From a bacterium (GTDB taxonomy: Bacteria > Cyanobacteriota > Vampirovibrionia > Gastranaerophilales > Gastranaerophilaceae), in assembly GCA_017633675.1 (NCBI GenBank), contig JAGBOW010000050.1, positions 1 through 34,193 on the forward strand: a DNA stretch of 34,193 bases. The letters run 5' to 3'. Position numbers and translations under genes: made by a program. This document shows positions 1-8,723 of the stretch, piece by piece (within the stretch, counting starts at the first letter, position 1; each line of letters starts with the position of its first letter). A model generated the notes under the pieces. That model saw nothing but the letters and a program-made list of their open reading frames with translations. It did not search any database and had not been told where the DNA came from.

Positions 1-54
1 ATTATCATAAACATTCTGAGTTACTATGTATTTACTTTTGTCTAATTCATTCAT
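1..54 (-). CDS. 5' end of an unidentified gene, cut by the window edge
   Basis: On the minus strand an ATG at 54-52 opens a frame that stays open for 18 codons to the window edge, reading MNELDKSKYIVTQNVYDN. It begins 12 nt after the glgA stop codon on the same strand, so it could be the next gene of that operon. No convincing Shine-Dalgarno sequence is visible, and a second ATG lies at 50-48 in another frame. Too little remains to name a family. Confidence 0.4.
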   Translation of the reverse strand, partial: MNELDKSKYIVTQNVYDN

Positions 55-66
55 ATATTATAAATT

Positions 67-1509
67 TTAACCGACCAATTCTTTGTACAAATCCAAATAA
101 ATTTTAGAACTTTTCTTCCAAGAAAAATCTTTTTCCATAGCGGTTTTTTGCATTGCGTTAAAGGTGTATTTATCTTTATAAACATTCAATGCGCAATAAA
201 TAGCCTGCATCATGCTCCAGCTGTCGTATCCCCAGAACTTAAATCCCGTAGAATCCGCTAAAGGATAGCCTGTTACGGTATCTTCCAAACCGCCTGTTGC
301 TCTGACAACAGGTAATGAACCGTATTTCATGGCTATAAGCTGACTAAGACCGCAAGGTTCAAATTTAGAAGGCATCAGGAAAAAATCGCTTCCGGCATAA
401 ATTTGATTTGCTAATTCACTTTTATAACCGACATATGCCCTTATATTTGATGAATTGTTTGAAAGCCAAATAAAGAGATTTTCATAATCCTTATCCCCAC
501 TTCCTAAGAACACAAAATCCGCATCAAGATTTTTCAATTCACCTTCCGCACCACGTATCAAATCAATTCCTTTTTGACCGACAAGTCTTGATATCAATGC
601 AAACATAGGTCTTTCAGGATTATATTTAAGTCCGAAAGCCTCAAAAACGGCTTTTTTATTTTCTTCTTTGTTTTTTAGAGTTTTAACATCATAATTTTTG
701 ACTAAATATTTATCGGTTTTTGGGTTGAATACGTCATAATCAATACCGTTTAAGATACCTACAATTTTATGACGGTTCATTCTGAGGGTATAATCCATTC
801 CCTCGCCAAATTCGCCTGTCAAAATTTCTTTTGCGTAATTAGGGGATACTGCGATAATTTTGTCTGAATAATTTATTGCACCTTTCATCCAGTTAACTTT
901 TCCGTAGTGTTCAACACCCCATTCGTTGTAGACAATGTCTTTGCGCATATTGGCAAAATCAAGAACATCTTCAAACCAAACACCCTGATAAGCCAAATTG
1001 TGGATTTCAAAAACGCACTTTGTTTTCTGCCAGAATTCGTCATATCTGTAATTACTGTGAAGATAAACTGGAATCATTGCCGTATGCCAGTCGTTTGCGT
1101 GAATAATATCTGCTCTGAAATTCAAAAGTTTTGCATATTCCATTGTTGCAAGCGAAAATGCGATATATCTTTCATGCTCATATCTTGGGTCAAGCCATTT
1201 TGGATAAACATCTCTAAAACAAGTAAAATACCAGTCATTGTGTACAAAAAATACATTTATGTTTGTATTCGGCAATTTACACATAAAAAGTCTGAATTTG
1301 TGCCCGTTACCGCCAAAATGAAGCCACATTTCGGAATTTTCAAGTTCTTTAATACCGTACTTATTTACATCAATAAGTCCGTGAAGCGGAGTAAAAATTG
1401 CAACTTCCGCATCTTTTTCAATATATTTCGGCAAACTGCCCACTACATCAGCTAACCCTCCTGCCTTTGAAAAAGGTGCAACTTCAGCCGATGCAAATAA
1501 TACTTTCAT
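67..1509 (-). CDS. glgA: Glycogen (starch) synthase, GT5 family
   Basis: Transfers glucose from an NDP-glucose donor to the non-reducing end of an alpha-1,4-glucan in the cytoplasm. The product is about 480 residues, the usual length. The N-terminus reads MKVLFASAEVAPFSKAGGL, with the KxGGL donor-binding loop. The C-terminal half has the SRLVGQKG segment and the EPCGLSQL nucleotide-sugar motif followed by RATGGLEDTV. Two ATGs are in tandem (1512 and 1509). The second is preferred because it matches family starts and lies 6 nt after GAGGG, whereas the first lies only 3 nt after it. The gene starts about 25 nt after the stop of the large regulator-like gene upstream, suggesting co-transcription. 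With the GH57 enzyme at the other end of the window it indicates storage-glucan metabolism. Confidence 0.95.
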   Translation of the reverse strand: MKVLFASAEVAPFSKAGGLADVVGSLPKYIEKDAEVAIFTPLHGLIDVNKYGIKELENSEMWLHFGGNGHKFRLFMCKLPNTNINVFFVHNDWYFTCFRDVYPKWLDPRYEHERYIAFSLATMEYAKLLNFRADIIHANDWHTAMIPVYLHSNYRYDEFWQKTKCVFEIHNLAYQGVWFEDVLDFANMRKDIVYNEWGVEHYGKVNWMKGAINYSDKIIAVSPNYAKEILTGEFGEGMDYTLRMNRHKIVGILNGIDYDVFNPKTDKYLVKNYDVKTLKNKEENKKAVFEAFGLKYNPERPMFALISRLVGQKGIDLIRGAEGELKNLDADFVFLGSGDKDYENLFIWLSNNSSNIRAYVGYKSELANQIYAGSDFFLMPSKFEPCGLSQLIAMKYGSLPVVRATGGLEDTVTGYPLADSTGFKFWGYDSWSMMQAIYCALNVYKDKYTFNAMQKTAMEKDFSWKKSSKIYLDLYKELVG

Positions 1510-1536
1510 CATTAACCCTCACTTTCAACACTTATA

Positions 1537-4500
1537 TTATTCCTGTTCGGGAATACCTGTCGTATACGGATGCACTGAAAGGTCATGTTCATCAATGCTA
1601 ATCGGTATATAATGGTTAGGATCCGTATCAAATTGGAAATTAATATCATATTTTGTTGCAATATACTTGGCATGATTGATACAAATTTCTGCGGTTTCAG
1701 GTTCCTGTTTATACATAAGAACTTTATACATATTGTATTTAAACAGCATTAACAAATATTCGCTGATATTATTATTTTTTTCCAGCTGAATTTGTGTATT
1801 GTTGATAATACCGAAGGCAATATCATATTTATGTTGTTTAAGCTGTATCTCACTCATTATATACCAAGCCGTGTACAGAATAACCATCATTCCGTTATCA
1901 CTTGTTGCCTTAATGATTCTGTAAATAATATGTTCGGCTTTTTCAAAGGAGCCTGTTTTAAAATATGCATACCCGATTAATAAATCAGCAAACAATTCCA
2001 ATTGATACAGTCTTGCATTTCTTGCCGCAATTTTGGCTCTGTAAATGTGTTCGGCAAAAACCTGATAATTTCCGTTCAGCGAATTAAATGCCGAAATTAT
2101 ATGTATAAGAACACCACCAAAACGATCATTCTTTGATATTTGATTTGACACATTTGAAACAGAATTTCCATGCAATAAATCCTGAACAATAACAAACAAA
2201 TCATAAGAAGCCGGAACAAAATTAACAGCACCTCTCAAAATATTTAAGAATTCCTGAACTCCGCCGGTCATTAATAAAACGTTTGCCATTGCAACATATC
2301 CTGCCGCATCTACAATTAAGCCTTTAAATTCTTCTTCGGATAAGTGTTCCGGTTTTAATGAGGATAAAACGTCATTATTAACCACATTCAATACTTTATA
2401 ACCGACATCTATACAATCAATCAGTGAACCGATATTAAACAAAATCTGAACATGTATCAGCGACATTAAGAAGAAGTAGGAATTAAAGCTTTCATCCATC
2501 GGATTTATTGATGAAGGCGGTAAAAGTGTTAAAACCTTATGCATCAAATCCAAAGCCTGACTGTAATCTCCGGCAAGCAAAGCTCCGTTAATCATTCTGT
2601 TGCATAAACGTATAATTTTATCGGTATCAGTAGTTTTTTCAATATTCTGAAGCGTGGTTTTTGCAATATTTGCAGTCTTTTCCGGAATATAATCATACAA
2701 ACTTTCCGATATTTTTTCATATATCTGCATTTTGTAATCGTTTATTTCATCAGCTTTTTCAATATTTTTATTTTCGTCTAAGAGTTCAAGAATTCTTTCC
2801 GAACAATGAATATAAGCATTAAAATCACCTAAAGAAATGTCTACTTCCGCAAGATGTTCCCATTCCGCCTGTTCTTTTTCATTATCGTGAAGTAATCTGT
2901 ATAAATATGCTTCTGTTGTACTTGGCATATCTGCATTATTATAAACTTTTTCAAATAAAAATTCCGCAACTTCTTTTAAATATACCGGACTTATTGTTGT
3001 AAGAAGATTTCTTCTTAAAAGGTTATAGTTCGGGAAATAAATGCAATTATTATATTCATACAAATAACCCAAGTCCGACAGTTTTTCCAAAATCTCGGAA
3101 TAATTATCGTATTCCAAACCTTTTACGGTTTCCATATCTATACGTGTACCCATAAGAACAATTGATGTTAAAAACTTCATTGTATCAGGATCATCTTGTA
3201 ACAGGCTTAATCTTCTTGCCGTCAGTTTATCAAGGTTTGACGGAATAATGATTGTTTTCGGATTAATCATACTGATACTGTGTTCATCAGCTGCATAAAC
3301 TTCTTCTTCTATAAGATACTGCAGTGCATAATCTATAAACAAACTGCTTCCGCATGCATATTTTGCTATTCTTTGAAAATAAAAATCGTTCAGAATATTT
3401 TTGTAATAATCTTTATTATCCTCAACCATTTTTTCAAAATTTGCTGCTTTAAGGGTTATTTCAGTATAATAAGGACTCATTAACAAAAAGTGACAATCTT
3501 TATGTATAGAAAAATTCTTGTCATGCGAAATCAGGAAACTTATATCAAGCTGATCAAACATTTGGAACAGATATTTCATTACATCATAGGAGCTTGAATC
3601 AATCTTCTCAAAATCTTCAATATAAATCAGAGTTTTGGGAATAATCTGAAACATGGTAAGAAATATATCATAATATGCAAATCTTAAATTTTCAGTACCG
3701 TTATTATTATTTCTCTTTTGTAAAGTTAATAAATCTCTCATCAATCCGTCAGGATCAATATTTCTGAACATAGAAAAATCATTTTGGAAAAATAATTTTT
3801 GATTTACCGTATATTCAAATATCGTTGAAACCAAATCCCTGAAGAAAGAGTATGGCGCATATTTCATCTCATCATAACAGGTAATTGCAATCAAATTATT
3901 AAACTGTCCCGATTCCGCAGCCGCATTAAGAACTTTTAATGTATACGGTTTGTACATTTCAGGGGTTTTGACGGATAATATTCCTTTCGGATTGGTTTTT
4001 AATTTCTCTGCTATTTCATCAACAACATCAACATTTTCAATTCTCCTGAAATCGCATTTTATCTCTTCAAATGTAATGGTATCAATATCATATATCGCAT
4101 CATCATCTTTTTTCATTGAGTTGAGTTTATTAAGCGCAGCACCGTCAAGCTTGTCCTGTTCAATCAACATATTTTGAACAAAATTCGGAACCTCAATATT
4201 TTCTGATTCATCTTCGGGGAATTCAATTCTGATACTGTTTTTTACATTAACTTCGGAAATCATAACCATTCTGCCGTTTATCATGAGAGAATTTAACGGT
4301 GATAAACTATAATCTTCGTTTATTGAATTTGCCACATTATCATCAACAAGAATTTGGAATGTACCCAATATTTTTTCGTTTCTTGTTTTTGCCTTGTCAT
4401 TCAAAAGATTTATATTAAATCCGGAATTAACATCATTAGGATCATCATTGACAGTTTTCTTCAGAATGATAAAATTTGATTTAATTGTTGCATCTTTTTT

Positions 4501-5025
4501 CTTTGTCAATTTACAGTTCATTGCGGTAATTTTATTAATTAAATCAACACAGACCTGCACGGCTGTCATTGCCGAATTGTTAAAAGTATAGTCTTTATCA
4601 CACCTGATAATATAAGTTTTACCGATTATCTGTCTGCGCAACCCGACTGATTTTACATGATCCGCTATAACTTTATCAAGACCGGTCTTAAATTTATTAA
4701 ATAACTTAGCAGAGCCTAAAAGCTGATTCATATCCGATAAATTAGGAAAATCAATAAGAATTACCGCAAAATTATCAGTATTAGACTCATTCATAATTAC
4801 GCTTTTTTCGGTATCAAAACCGCATTTTTTACAGAGTTTTACCGCTGTTTGATTAATTTTACCGCAATTATGACATTTTGATATGATAACATAACCGCAA
4901 TTTTTACAGGTATTACTTGTATTTATTGTTTTACAAACAGGACAAACAAGCTTAAGCACCTTCTTACAGTTAGGGCACACAAGCGCTTTGTCATCTATTT
5001 CCATTCCGCATTTTGGACATTCCAT
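1537..5025 (-). CDS. Large zinc-ribbon / degenerate adenylate cyclase / degenerate STAND-ATPase / helical-repeat protein
   Basis: 1162 residues. Three zinc ribbons lie at residues 3-20, 28-43 and 51-68 (CxxC pairs). Residues about 85-265 resemble a class III nucleotide cyclase: ILIDF keeps the first metal-binding Asp, but the usual GD motif reads IIGKTYI, so the second metal ligand is lost. Next comes a STAND/AAA_16-like ATPase. Its Walker B region is readable as LIYIEDFEKID and the flanking PYSFFRDL matches the PYxPFRDLL typical of cyclase-coupled ATPases, but the P-loop position reads GILSVKTPEMYK with no GxxxxGK. A winged-helix-like stretch and a long TPR-like helical C-terminus follow. 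A scaffold or sensor role is inferred; catalysis looks unlikely. The likely promoter places the start at or near the ATG. glgA lies directly downstream. Confidence 0.75.
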   Translation of the reverse strand: MECPKCGMEIDDKALVCPNCKKVLKLVCPVCKTINTSNTCKNCGYVIISKCHNCGKINQTAVKLCKKCGFDTEKSVIMNESNTDNFAVILIDFPNLSDMNQLLGSAKLFNKFKTGLDKVIADHVKSVGLRRQIIGKTYIIRCDKDYTFNNSAMTAVQVCVDLINKITAMNCKLTKKKDATIKSNFIILKKTVNDDPNDVNSGFNINLLNDKAKTRNEKILGTFQILVDDNVANSINEDYSLSPLNSLMINGRMVMISEVNVKNSIRIEFPEDESENIEVPNFVQNMLIEQDKLDGAALNKLNSMKKDDDAIYDIDTITFEEIKCDFRRIENVDVVDEIAEKLKTNPKGILSVKTPEMYKPYTLKVLNAAAESGQFNNLIAITCYDEMKYAPYSFFRDLVSTIFEYTVNQKLFFQNDFSMFRNIDPDGLMRDLLTLQKRNNNNGTENLRFAYYDIFLTMFQIIPKTLIYIEDFEKIDSSSYDVMKYLFQMFDQLDISFLISHDKNFSIHKDCHFLLMSPYYTEITLKAANFEKMVEDNKDYYKNILNDFYFQRIAKYACGSSLFIDYALQYLIEEEVYAADEHSISMINPKTIIIPSNLDKLTARRLSLLQDDPDTMKFLTSIVLMGTRIDMETVKGLEYDNYSEILEKLSDLGYLYEYNNCIYFPNYNLLRRNLLTTISPVYLKEVAEFLFEKVYNNADMPSTTEAYLYRLLHDNEKEQAEWEHLAEVDISLGDFNAYIHCSERILELLDENKNIEKADEINDYKMQIYEKISESLYDYIPEKTANIAKTTLQNIEKTTDTDKIIRLCNRMINGALLAGDYSQALDLMHKVLTLLPPSSINPMDESFNSYFFLMSLIHVQILFNIGSLIDCIDVGYKVLNVVNNDVLSSLKPEHLSEEEFKGLIVDAAGYVAMANVLLMTGGVQEFLNILRGAVNFVPASYDLFVIVQDLLHGNSVSNVSNQISKNDRFGGVLIHIISAFNSLNGNYQVFAEHIYRAKIAARNARLYQLELFADLLIGYAYFKTGSFEKAEHIIYRIIKATSDNGMMVILYTAWYIMSEIQLKQHKYDIAFGIINNTQIQLEKNNNISEYLLMLFKYNMYKVLMYKQEPETAEICINHAKYIATKYDINFQFDTDPNHYIPISIDEHDLSVHPYTTGIPEQE

Positions 5026-5031
5026 AATTAC

Positions 5032-5060
5032 AATATACCACCGTTGTTAAATAATGTAAA
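5032..5060 (-). promoter_or_regulatory. Promoter of the large pseudo-ATPase gene; predicted leaderless
   Basis: On the minus strand TTTACA (5060-5055), a 17-nt spacer and TATATT (5037-5032). Only 6 nt separate the -10 box from the ATG at 5025, so transcription would start about at the ATG. No Shine-Dalgarno sequence is present. Confidence 0.5.
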
Positions 5061-5067
5061 GAATTTT

Positions 5068-5180
5068 AGTGAAAAGTGAGTTGTGAGTAGTGAATAGTCA
5101 GTATCATAATGTTGTATTTGCGAATTGTTAAGACTGCTTTGTGTAATGAACTTTTCACAACTCACCATTCACTACTCACT
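5068..5180. repeat. Heptamer-arm inverted repeat, copy A
   Basis: The left arm 5068-5100 is four consecutive heptamers fitting DGTGARW (AGTGAAA, AGTGAGT, TGTGAGT, AGTGAAT) plus AGTCA. The right arm 5148-5180 read on the other strand is again four heptamers plus AGTTC. The core is AT-rich and degenerate compared with copies B, D and E. The right arm overlaps the end of dapL and supplies its last codons and TAG stop. Confidence 0.9.
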
Positions 5181-6344
5181 GTAACAAATTCCCGCCTCTT
5201 TCATTCTTCTTATACATTCTTTTATTGTTTCGGCATCTTTTGTTAAGGCTACACGGAAATATCCTTCTCCGTATTCACCGTAACCTCTGCCTGAAGGAAC
5301 AACAACATGCGCTTTTTCAAGCATTAGCGTTACAAATTCTTCTGATGTCATACCTTTCGGAACAGGAAGCCACAAGTAGAATGTCGCTTTTGAGGGTTTT
5401 ATATTCCAGCCCAGTTCTTTAAAACCTTCCTCTGCAACATCTCTGCGTTCCTGATACATTTTGTTTAAATCATCTATATACTTATTATCTATATCAAAAG
5501 CAACTGAAGCAGCGTCCTGAATAGCCTTAAATGTTCCCGAATCAATATTATTTTTGATTGTACCGAGAGCCTTTACGGCATCTTTGTTTCCGCAGACAAA
5601 TCCTACTCTCCAACCCGTCATATTATAAGATTTTGAATGTGAATAAAATTCTATCGCAACATCTTTTGCACCCTCAACCTGCAAAACAGACGGTGCTTTG
5701 TATCCGTCAAACGTCATTTCCGAATATGCCATATCGGAACATAATAAAATATCGTATTTTTTACAAAAATCAACGGCTTTCTTCCAAAAATCCAAATCAC
5801 AAACCGCACTTGTCGGATTGTTCGGATAATTTAAAAACATAAGTTTTGATTTTTTTGCAATATCTTCGGGAATTTTGTCGAAATCGGGAAGATATCCGTT
5901 TTCTTCCAAAAGAGGCATGTGATAAGGTGTTCCTCCTGCAAAAACCGTTGCATTATGGTAAACGGGATAACCCGGATCAGGAACTAATGTATAATCACCT
6001 TTATCGACATAGGCAAAGAAAATATGAGCGATTGCTTCTTTTGAACCTATATTTGCAAGCATTTCCGTATCACAATCCAAATCAACCCCAAAACGTTTTT
6101 TCATCCAATTGCAAGCAGATTTTCTGAATTTCTCCGTTCCGTTGTATGGCGGATAATCATGATTTTTTGGATTGTCTATTGCTTTATGCATCTCATCAAC
6201 TACAGGCCGTAAAGTCGGAGTGTCGGGATCACCGATACCAAGACTTATAATATCAATGCCTTTTGCTCTGGCTTCTCCAATTTTTCTGTCGATTTCCGCA
6301 AACAAATACGGCGGTATTTTTTCCAAACGCTCTGAAACTTTCAT
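5172..6344 (-). CDS. dapL: LL-diaminopimelate aminotransferase
   Basis: PLP-dependent class I/II aminotransferase converting tetrahydrodipicolinate to LL-diaminopimelate in one step, for lysine and peptidoglycan. The 390-residue length fits. The PLP lysine lies in SHSKSYNMTGWRVGF; the substrate-side motifs SLGIGDPD and YPNNPTSA are also present. DapL is the lysine route of Cyanobacteria, Chlamydiae and plants, which supports the taxonomic guess. The start ATG is preceded by AAGGAGA. The final Ser-Glu and TAG stop are encoded by the AGTGAGTAG of repeat copy A, so the original 3' end may have been replaced. A related aspartate-type aminotransferase is possible, but the motif set fits DapL best. 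Confidence 0.85.
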   Translation of the reverse strand: MKVSERLEKIPPYLFAEIDRKIGEARAKGIDIISLGIGDPDTPTLRPVVDEMHKAIDNPKNHDYPPYNGTEKFRKSACNWMKKRFGVDLDCDTEMLANIGSKEAIAHIFFAYVDKGDYTLVPDPGYPVYHNATVFAGGTPYHMPLLEENGYLPDFDKIPEDIAKKSKLMFLNYPNNPTSAVCDLDFWKKAVDFCKKYDILLCSDMAYSEMTFDGYKAPSVLQVEGAKDVAIEFYSHSKSYNMTGWRVGFVCGNKDAVKALGTIKNNIDSGTFKAIQDAASVAFDIDNKYIDDLNKMYQERRDVAEEGFKELGWNIKPSKATFYLWLPVPKGMTSEEFVTLMLEKAHVVVPSGRGYGEYGEGYFRVALTKDAETIKECIRRMKEAGICYSE

Positions 6345-6404
6345 AATCTCTCCTTATTTTCTTATCACTGATTTTATGCTATCATAAAGTAAAGGGAAAC
6401 ACAA

Positions 6405-7601
6405 ATGAGTATTATTTCTGATGACGAAAATGAAACTAAGCAGCCGGGCAGCCGGGCAGCTAAGTTAGATAATGGTGAAACTTCACAGGCTCAGCAATCC
6501 GATACGGACTTATCGCAATATCGCCCTATCGCCATATCGCCCTCTGATAAAACACCTTCAACCATTCAACCTTTCAACTCTTCAACCAAAAATAAAGAAA
6601 TCAAGCCCGAAGCCAGCGATTTCGACAAAACCTTTGAAAATACCATTCGTCCAAAATCTTTTGATACTTATATCGGACAATCAGCCCTGAAAGAAACCCT
6701 CAAAATTTCTATAGAGGCCTCAAAAAAAAGAGGACTTCCTTTAGACCACCTTCTGTTTTACGGACCTCCGGGATTAGGCAAAACCACTCTTGCGGGAGTT
6801 ATCGCAGAACAAATGGGGGTTGAGATAAAGATTACATCAGCTCCTGCACTTGAAAGACCGAGAGATATAATTGGAATTTTAATGTCTTTAAAAGGGGGAG
6901 AAATTCTGTTTATTGATGAAATCCACCGTTTAAATAAGGTAGCTGAAGAAATTCTCTACCCTGCCATGGAAGATTTTACTTTAGATATGACAACCGGAAA
7001 ATCGCAAACCGTCAAGACATTGAGAATTCCGCTCCCAAAATTTACCCTAATCGGTGCGACAACAAAAGCCGGAGAACTTTCAGGCCCGTTGCGAGACAGA
7101 TTCGGGATTATTCACAGACTGGAATTTTATACGGTTGAAGAACTTTCGCAAGTGATTAAAAGAACTGCAGGGATTTTGGATATTGAAATTACGGAAGAAG
7201 GTGCGAAAGCTATTGCAAAACGTTCCAGAGGAACACCACGTATCGCAAACCGTTTGGTAAAGAGAGTTTCCGACTATGCGATTGTAAAAAATGACGGGAA
7301 AATAACCGAAGATATTGCAAACAAATCGCTTGATATCTTAAATATTGATAATTTCGGATTAGATAGTACCGACAGAAGTCTTTTAAAATTGATTATCGAA
7401 AACTTTAACGGAGGCCCTGTAGGTGTCGAAACAATAGCCGCTGCACTAGGGGAAGATGTCAGAACAATCGAAGATGTATGCGAACCGTATTTGCTTCAGG
7501 CAGGATTTATCCAAAGAACACCGAGAGGAAGAAAAGTTTCTCCATCTGCATATAGACATTTGAATTATAAATATATTAACGAACAAAAAAGTTTATTTTA
7601 A
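6405..7601 (+). CDS. ruvB: Holliday junction branch-migration ATPase RuvB with repeat-encoded N-terminal extension
   Basis: Motor of RuvAB, which drives branch migration of recombination intermediates. Walker A is GPPGLGKTT, Walker B is ILFIDEIH, sensor 1 lies in LIGATT, and the C-terminal winged helix has the typical RTPRGR. The core begins near residue 80 ([10 protein letters not shown]). Residues about 12-61 are encoded by octamer micro-repeats (6438-6461, 6511-6542, 6557-6588), giving a polar, probably disordered insert that includes [22 protein letters not shown] precedes the ATG at 6405, and there is no ATG, GTG or TTG in frame between the insert and the core, so the insert must be translated. 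The gene is divergent from dapL, and its stop overlaps the stop of the convergent HTH gene by the 4-nt palindrome TTAA. Confidence 0.95.
   Translation: MSIISDDENETKQPGSRAAKLDNGETSQAQQSDTDLSQYRPIAISPSDKTPSTIQPFNSSTKNKEIKPEASDFDKTFENTIRPKSFDTYIGQSALKETLKISIEASKKRGLPLDHLLFYGPPGLGKTTLAGVIAEQMGVEIKITSAPALERPRDIIGILMSLKGGEILFIDEIHRLNKVAEEILYPAMEDFTLDMTTGKSQTVKTLRIPLPKFTLIGATTKAGELSGPLRDRFGIIHRLEFYTVEELSQVIKRTAGILDIEITEEGAKAIAKRSRGTPRIANRLVKRVSDYAIVKNDGKITEDIANKSLDILNIDNFGLDSTDRSLLKLIIENFNGGPVGVETIAAALGEDVRTIEDVCEPYLLQAGFIQRTPRGRKVSPSAYRHLNYKYINEQKSLF
6438..6588 (+). repeat. Octamer micro-repeat mosaic inside ruvB
   Basis: Three blocks of near-perfect tandem octamers: RRGCAGCY x3 at 6438-6461, TATCGCNN x4 at 6511-6542 followed by TCTGATAA, and TTCAACNN x4 at 6557-6588. 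The first two blocks and the CTGATAAAA tail recur in the same order, strand and reading frame inside folP. Confidence 0.9.
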
Positions 7602-7819
7602 TTATCGATATCTCTGTAAAATTCCATAATATTTATATTCAAAATTTTTGATAATTTATAAATAACATAAGCACTTGGAATTATTACACCTCTTTCGAGT
7701 TTTCCTACATAATTTATGCTCATATCCAACAACTCTGCTAATTTATCTTGAGTGTATTTGCGTCTTAAACGTTCAAGTCTTATATTATCCCCCATAATAC
7801 GAGCAAATCTGTCTTTCAT
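7598..7819 (-). CDS. Small XRE-family HTH regulator, divergent from the first prepilin-like gene
   Basis: 73 residues, almost entirely one Cro/C1-type helix-turn-helix: [23 protein letters not shown] holds the recognition helix, followed by [15 protein letters not shown]. There is no effector or dimerisation domain. It is transcribed away from the prepilin-like gene at 7945, and the shared 125-bp region carries AT-rich inverted motifs, which suggests local control of that gene (inference). TATAAT lies only 12 nt before the ATG, so the leader is very short and no Shine-Dalgarno sequence is seen. Its stop codon overlaps that of ruvB. Confidence 0.8.
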   Translation of the reverse strand: MKDRFARIMGDNIRLERLRRKYTQDKLAELLDMSINYVGKLERGVIIPSAYVIYKLSKILNINIMEFYRDIDN

Positions 7820-7837
7820 AAGAATAATTTTATTATA

Positions 7838-7866
7838 TTGACAAATTTTAACAAAGAGATTAATAT
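7838..7866 (+). promoter_or_regulatory. Promoter of prepilin-like gene 1
   Basis: Consensus TTGACA (7838-7843), 17-nt spacer, TAATAT (7861-7866). Transcription would start near 7873, inside the AT-rich inverted repeat that follows. The bases around the -35 box (TTGACAAA) match those at the second prepilin-like gene. Confidence 0.7.
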
Positions 7867-7868
7867 AA

Positions 7869-7934
7869 CCATGATAATTATTATTATATATATATTAATT
7901 ATAATAATAATCATTATGGCTATTATTATCATGG
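7869..7934. promoter_or_regulatory. AT-rich inverted motifs in the leader of prepilin-like gene 1 (operator or RNA hairpin)
   Basis: CCATGATAATTATTATTAT at 7869-7887 faces a close inverted copy ending CATTATGG at 7919, and a third copy, TATTATTATCATGG, lies at 7921-7934 touching the GGAGG ribosome site. It could be a binding site for the adjacent HTH protein or a 5'UTR hairpin masking the ribosome site. The sequence cannot decide between them. Confidence 0.55.
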
Positions 7935-7944
7935 AGGTTATTAT

Positions 7945-8664
7945 ATGAAAAAATCCGGATTTACACTCGCAGAAGTATTAATAACACTGGGGGTAATTGG
8001 TGTTGTTGCAGCTATATCACTTCCGATACTAATAAAAAAATATGATGAAATGGTTACAGTAAACCGTGTTAAACAAACATATTCAATATTATCACAAGCA
8101 TACTTAAGAGCCGTTCAGGATAATGATGATCCAAAATTTTGGGATATCGGGACTGAAAATTCACAAGCCGGTGCTGATAAATTATATAACTATTTTAAGC
8201 CGTATCTTTATAAAGTTAAGGATTGTAATAAAATAAAACGAGGTTGTTTTGCCGATAATTATAAAGCATTGTTTACAGAACAACCATACATTTATCAACC
8301 TGATGGAAATAGTACTTATGCCGGAGGGGTATTAAAAAACGGGACAGTAATTGCATTTTGGTCAATTGGCAGCGGGTGTAAATATTCAGATGGTTACCAA
8401 GCTTATGTTTGTGGATCAATAAAAGTAGATATAAACGGGAAAAAAGGTCCCAATAGAGCAGGACATGATTTCTTTAATTTTGATATAGTTTATTATAAAG
8501 GAATAAAGGCATCTTATGTACCGAAAAATCAAAGAAGCAGTAAATATGGAGAGTATTGTCAATACAATGATCCCTCACAATACAACGGTATAATGTGTAC
8601 AGGCTGGATAATAAAAAACGGCAACATGGACTATTTAAGGCATGATGTTTCAAATAAAAATTAA
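7945..8664 (+). CDS. Prepilin-like protein with type IV/II N-terminal methylation motif (paralogue 1)
   Basis: 239 residues. The N-terminus MKKSGFTLAEVLITLGVIGVV is a class III prepilin signal: short basic leader, cleavage after Gly5, new N-terminal Phe methylated, Glu at +5, then a hydrophobic helix. It is a pilin or pseudopilin processed by PilD-type peptidase and assembled in the inner membrane. The globular part holds several Cys and the motif VDINGKKGPNRAGHDFFNF; the C-terminus has CTGWIIKNGNMDY. All three landmarks recur in the paralogue at 14855. GGAGG lies 7 nt before the ATG. A divergent HTH gene lies upstream and a terminator directly after. Exact role (minor pilin, secretion or adhesion) is unknown. 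Confidence 0.85.
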   Translation: MKKSGFTLAEVLITLGVIGVVAAISLPILIKKYDEMVTVNRVKQTYSILSQAYLRAVQDNDDPKFWDIGTENSQAGADKLYNYFKPYLYKVKDCNKIKRGCFADNYKALFTEQPYIYQPDGNSTYAGGVLKNGTVIAFWSIGSGCKYSDGYQAYVCGSIKVDINGKKGPNRAGHDFFNFDIVYYKGIKASYVPKNQRSSKYGEYCQYNDPSQYNGIMCTGWIIKNGNMDYLRHDVSNKN

Positions 8665-8689
8665 AAAGCTCCCGTTTAGGAGCTTTTTT
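8665..8689. terminator. Bidirectional terminator between prepilin gene 1 and the HEAT-repeat gene
   Basis: AAAAAGCTCC, loop CGTTTA, GGAGCTTTTTT. It starts immediately after the pilin stop. The A-run on the left lets it serve the convergent gene (stop at 8724) as well. Confidence 0.85.
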
Positions 8690-8723
8690 GTGTAGTTAAA
8701 GAAAGAAATTATTATGTATATTA

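Noticed and set aside
907-1455. Open frame of 182 codons on the plus strand opposite glgA
   Set aside because: It is antisense to a well-conserved gene, has no ribosome site, and the translation resembles no protein.
5068-5180. CRISPR array suggested by regular short repeats
   Set aside because: Units are 7 nt, contiguous and arranged in inverted arms; there are no spacers and no cas genes.
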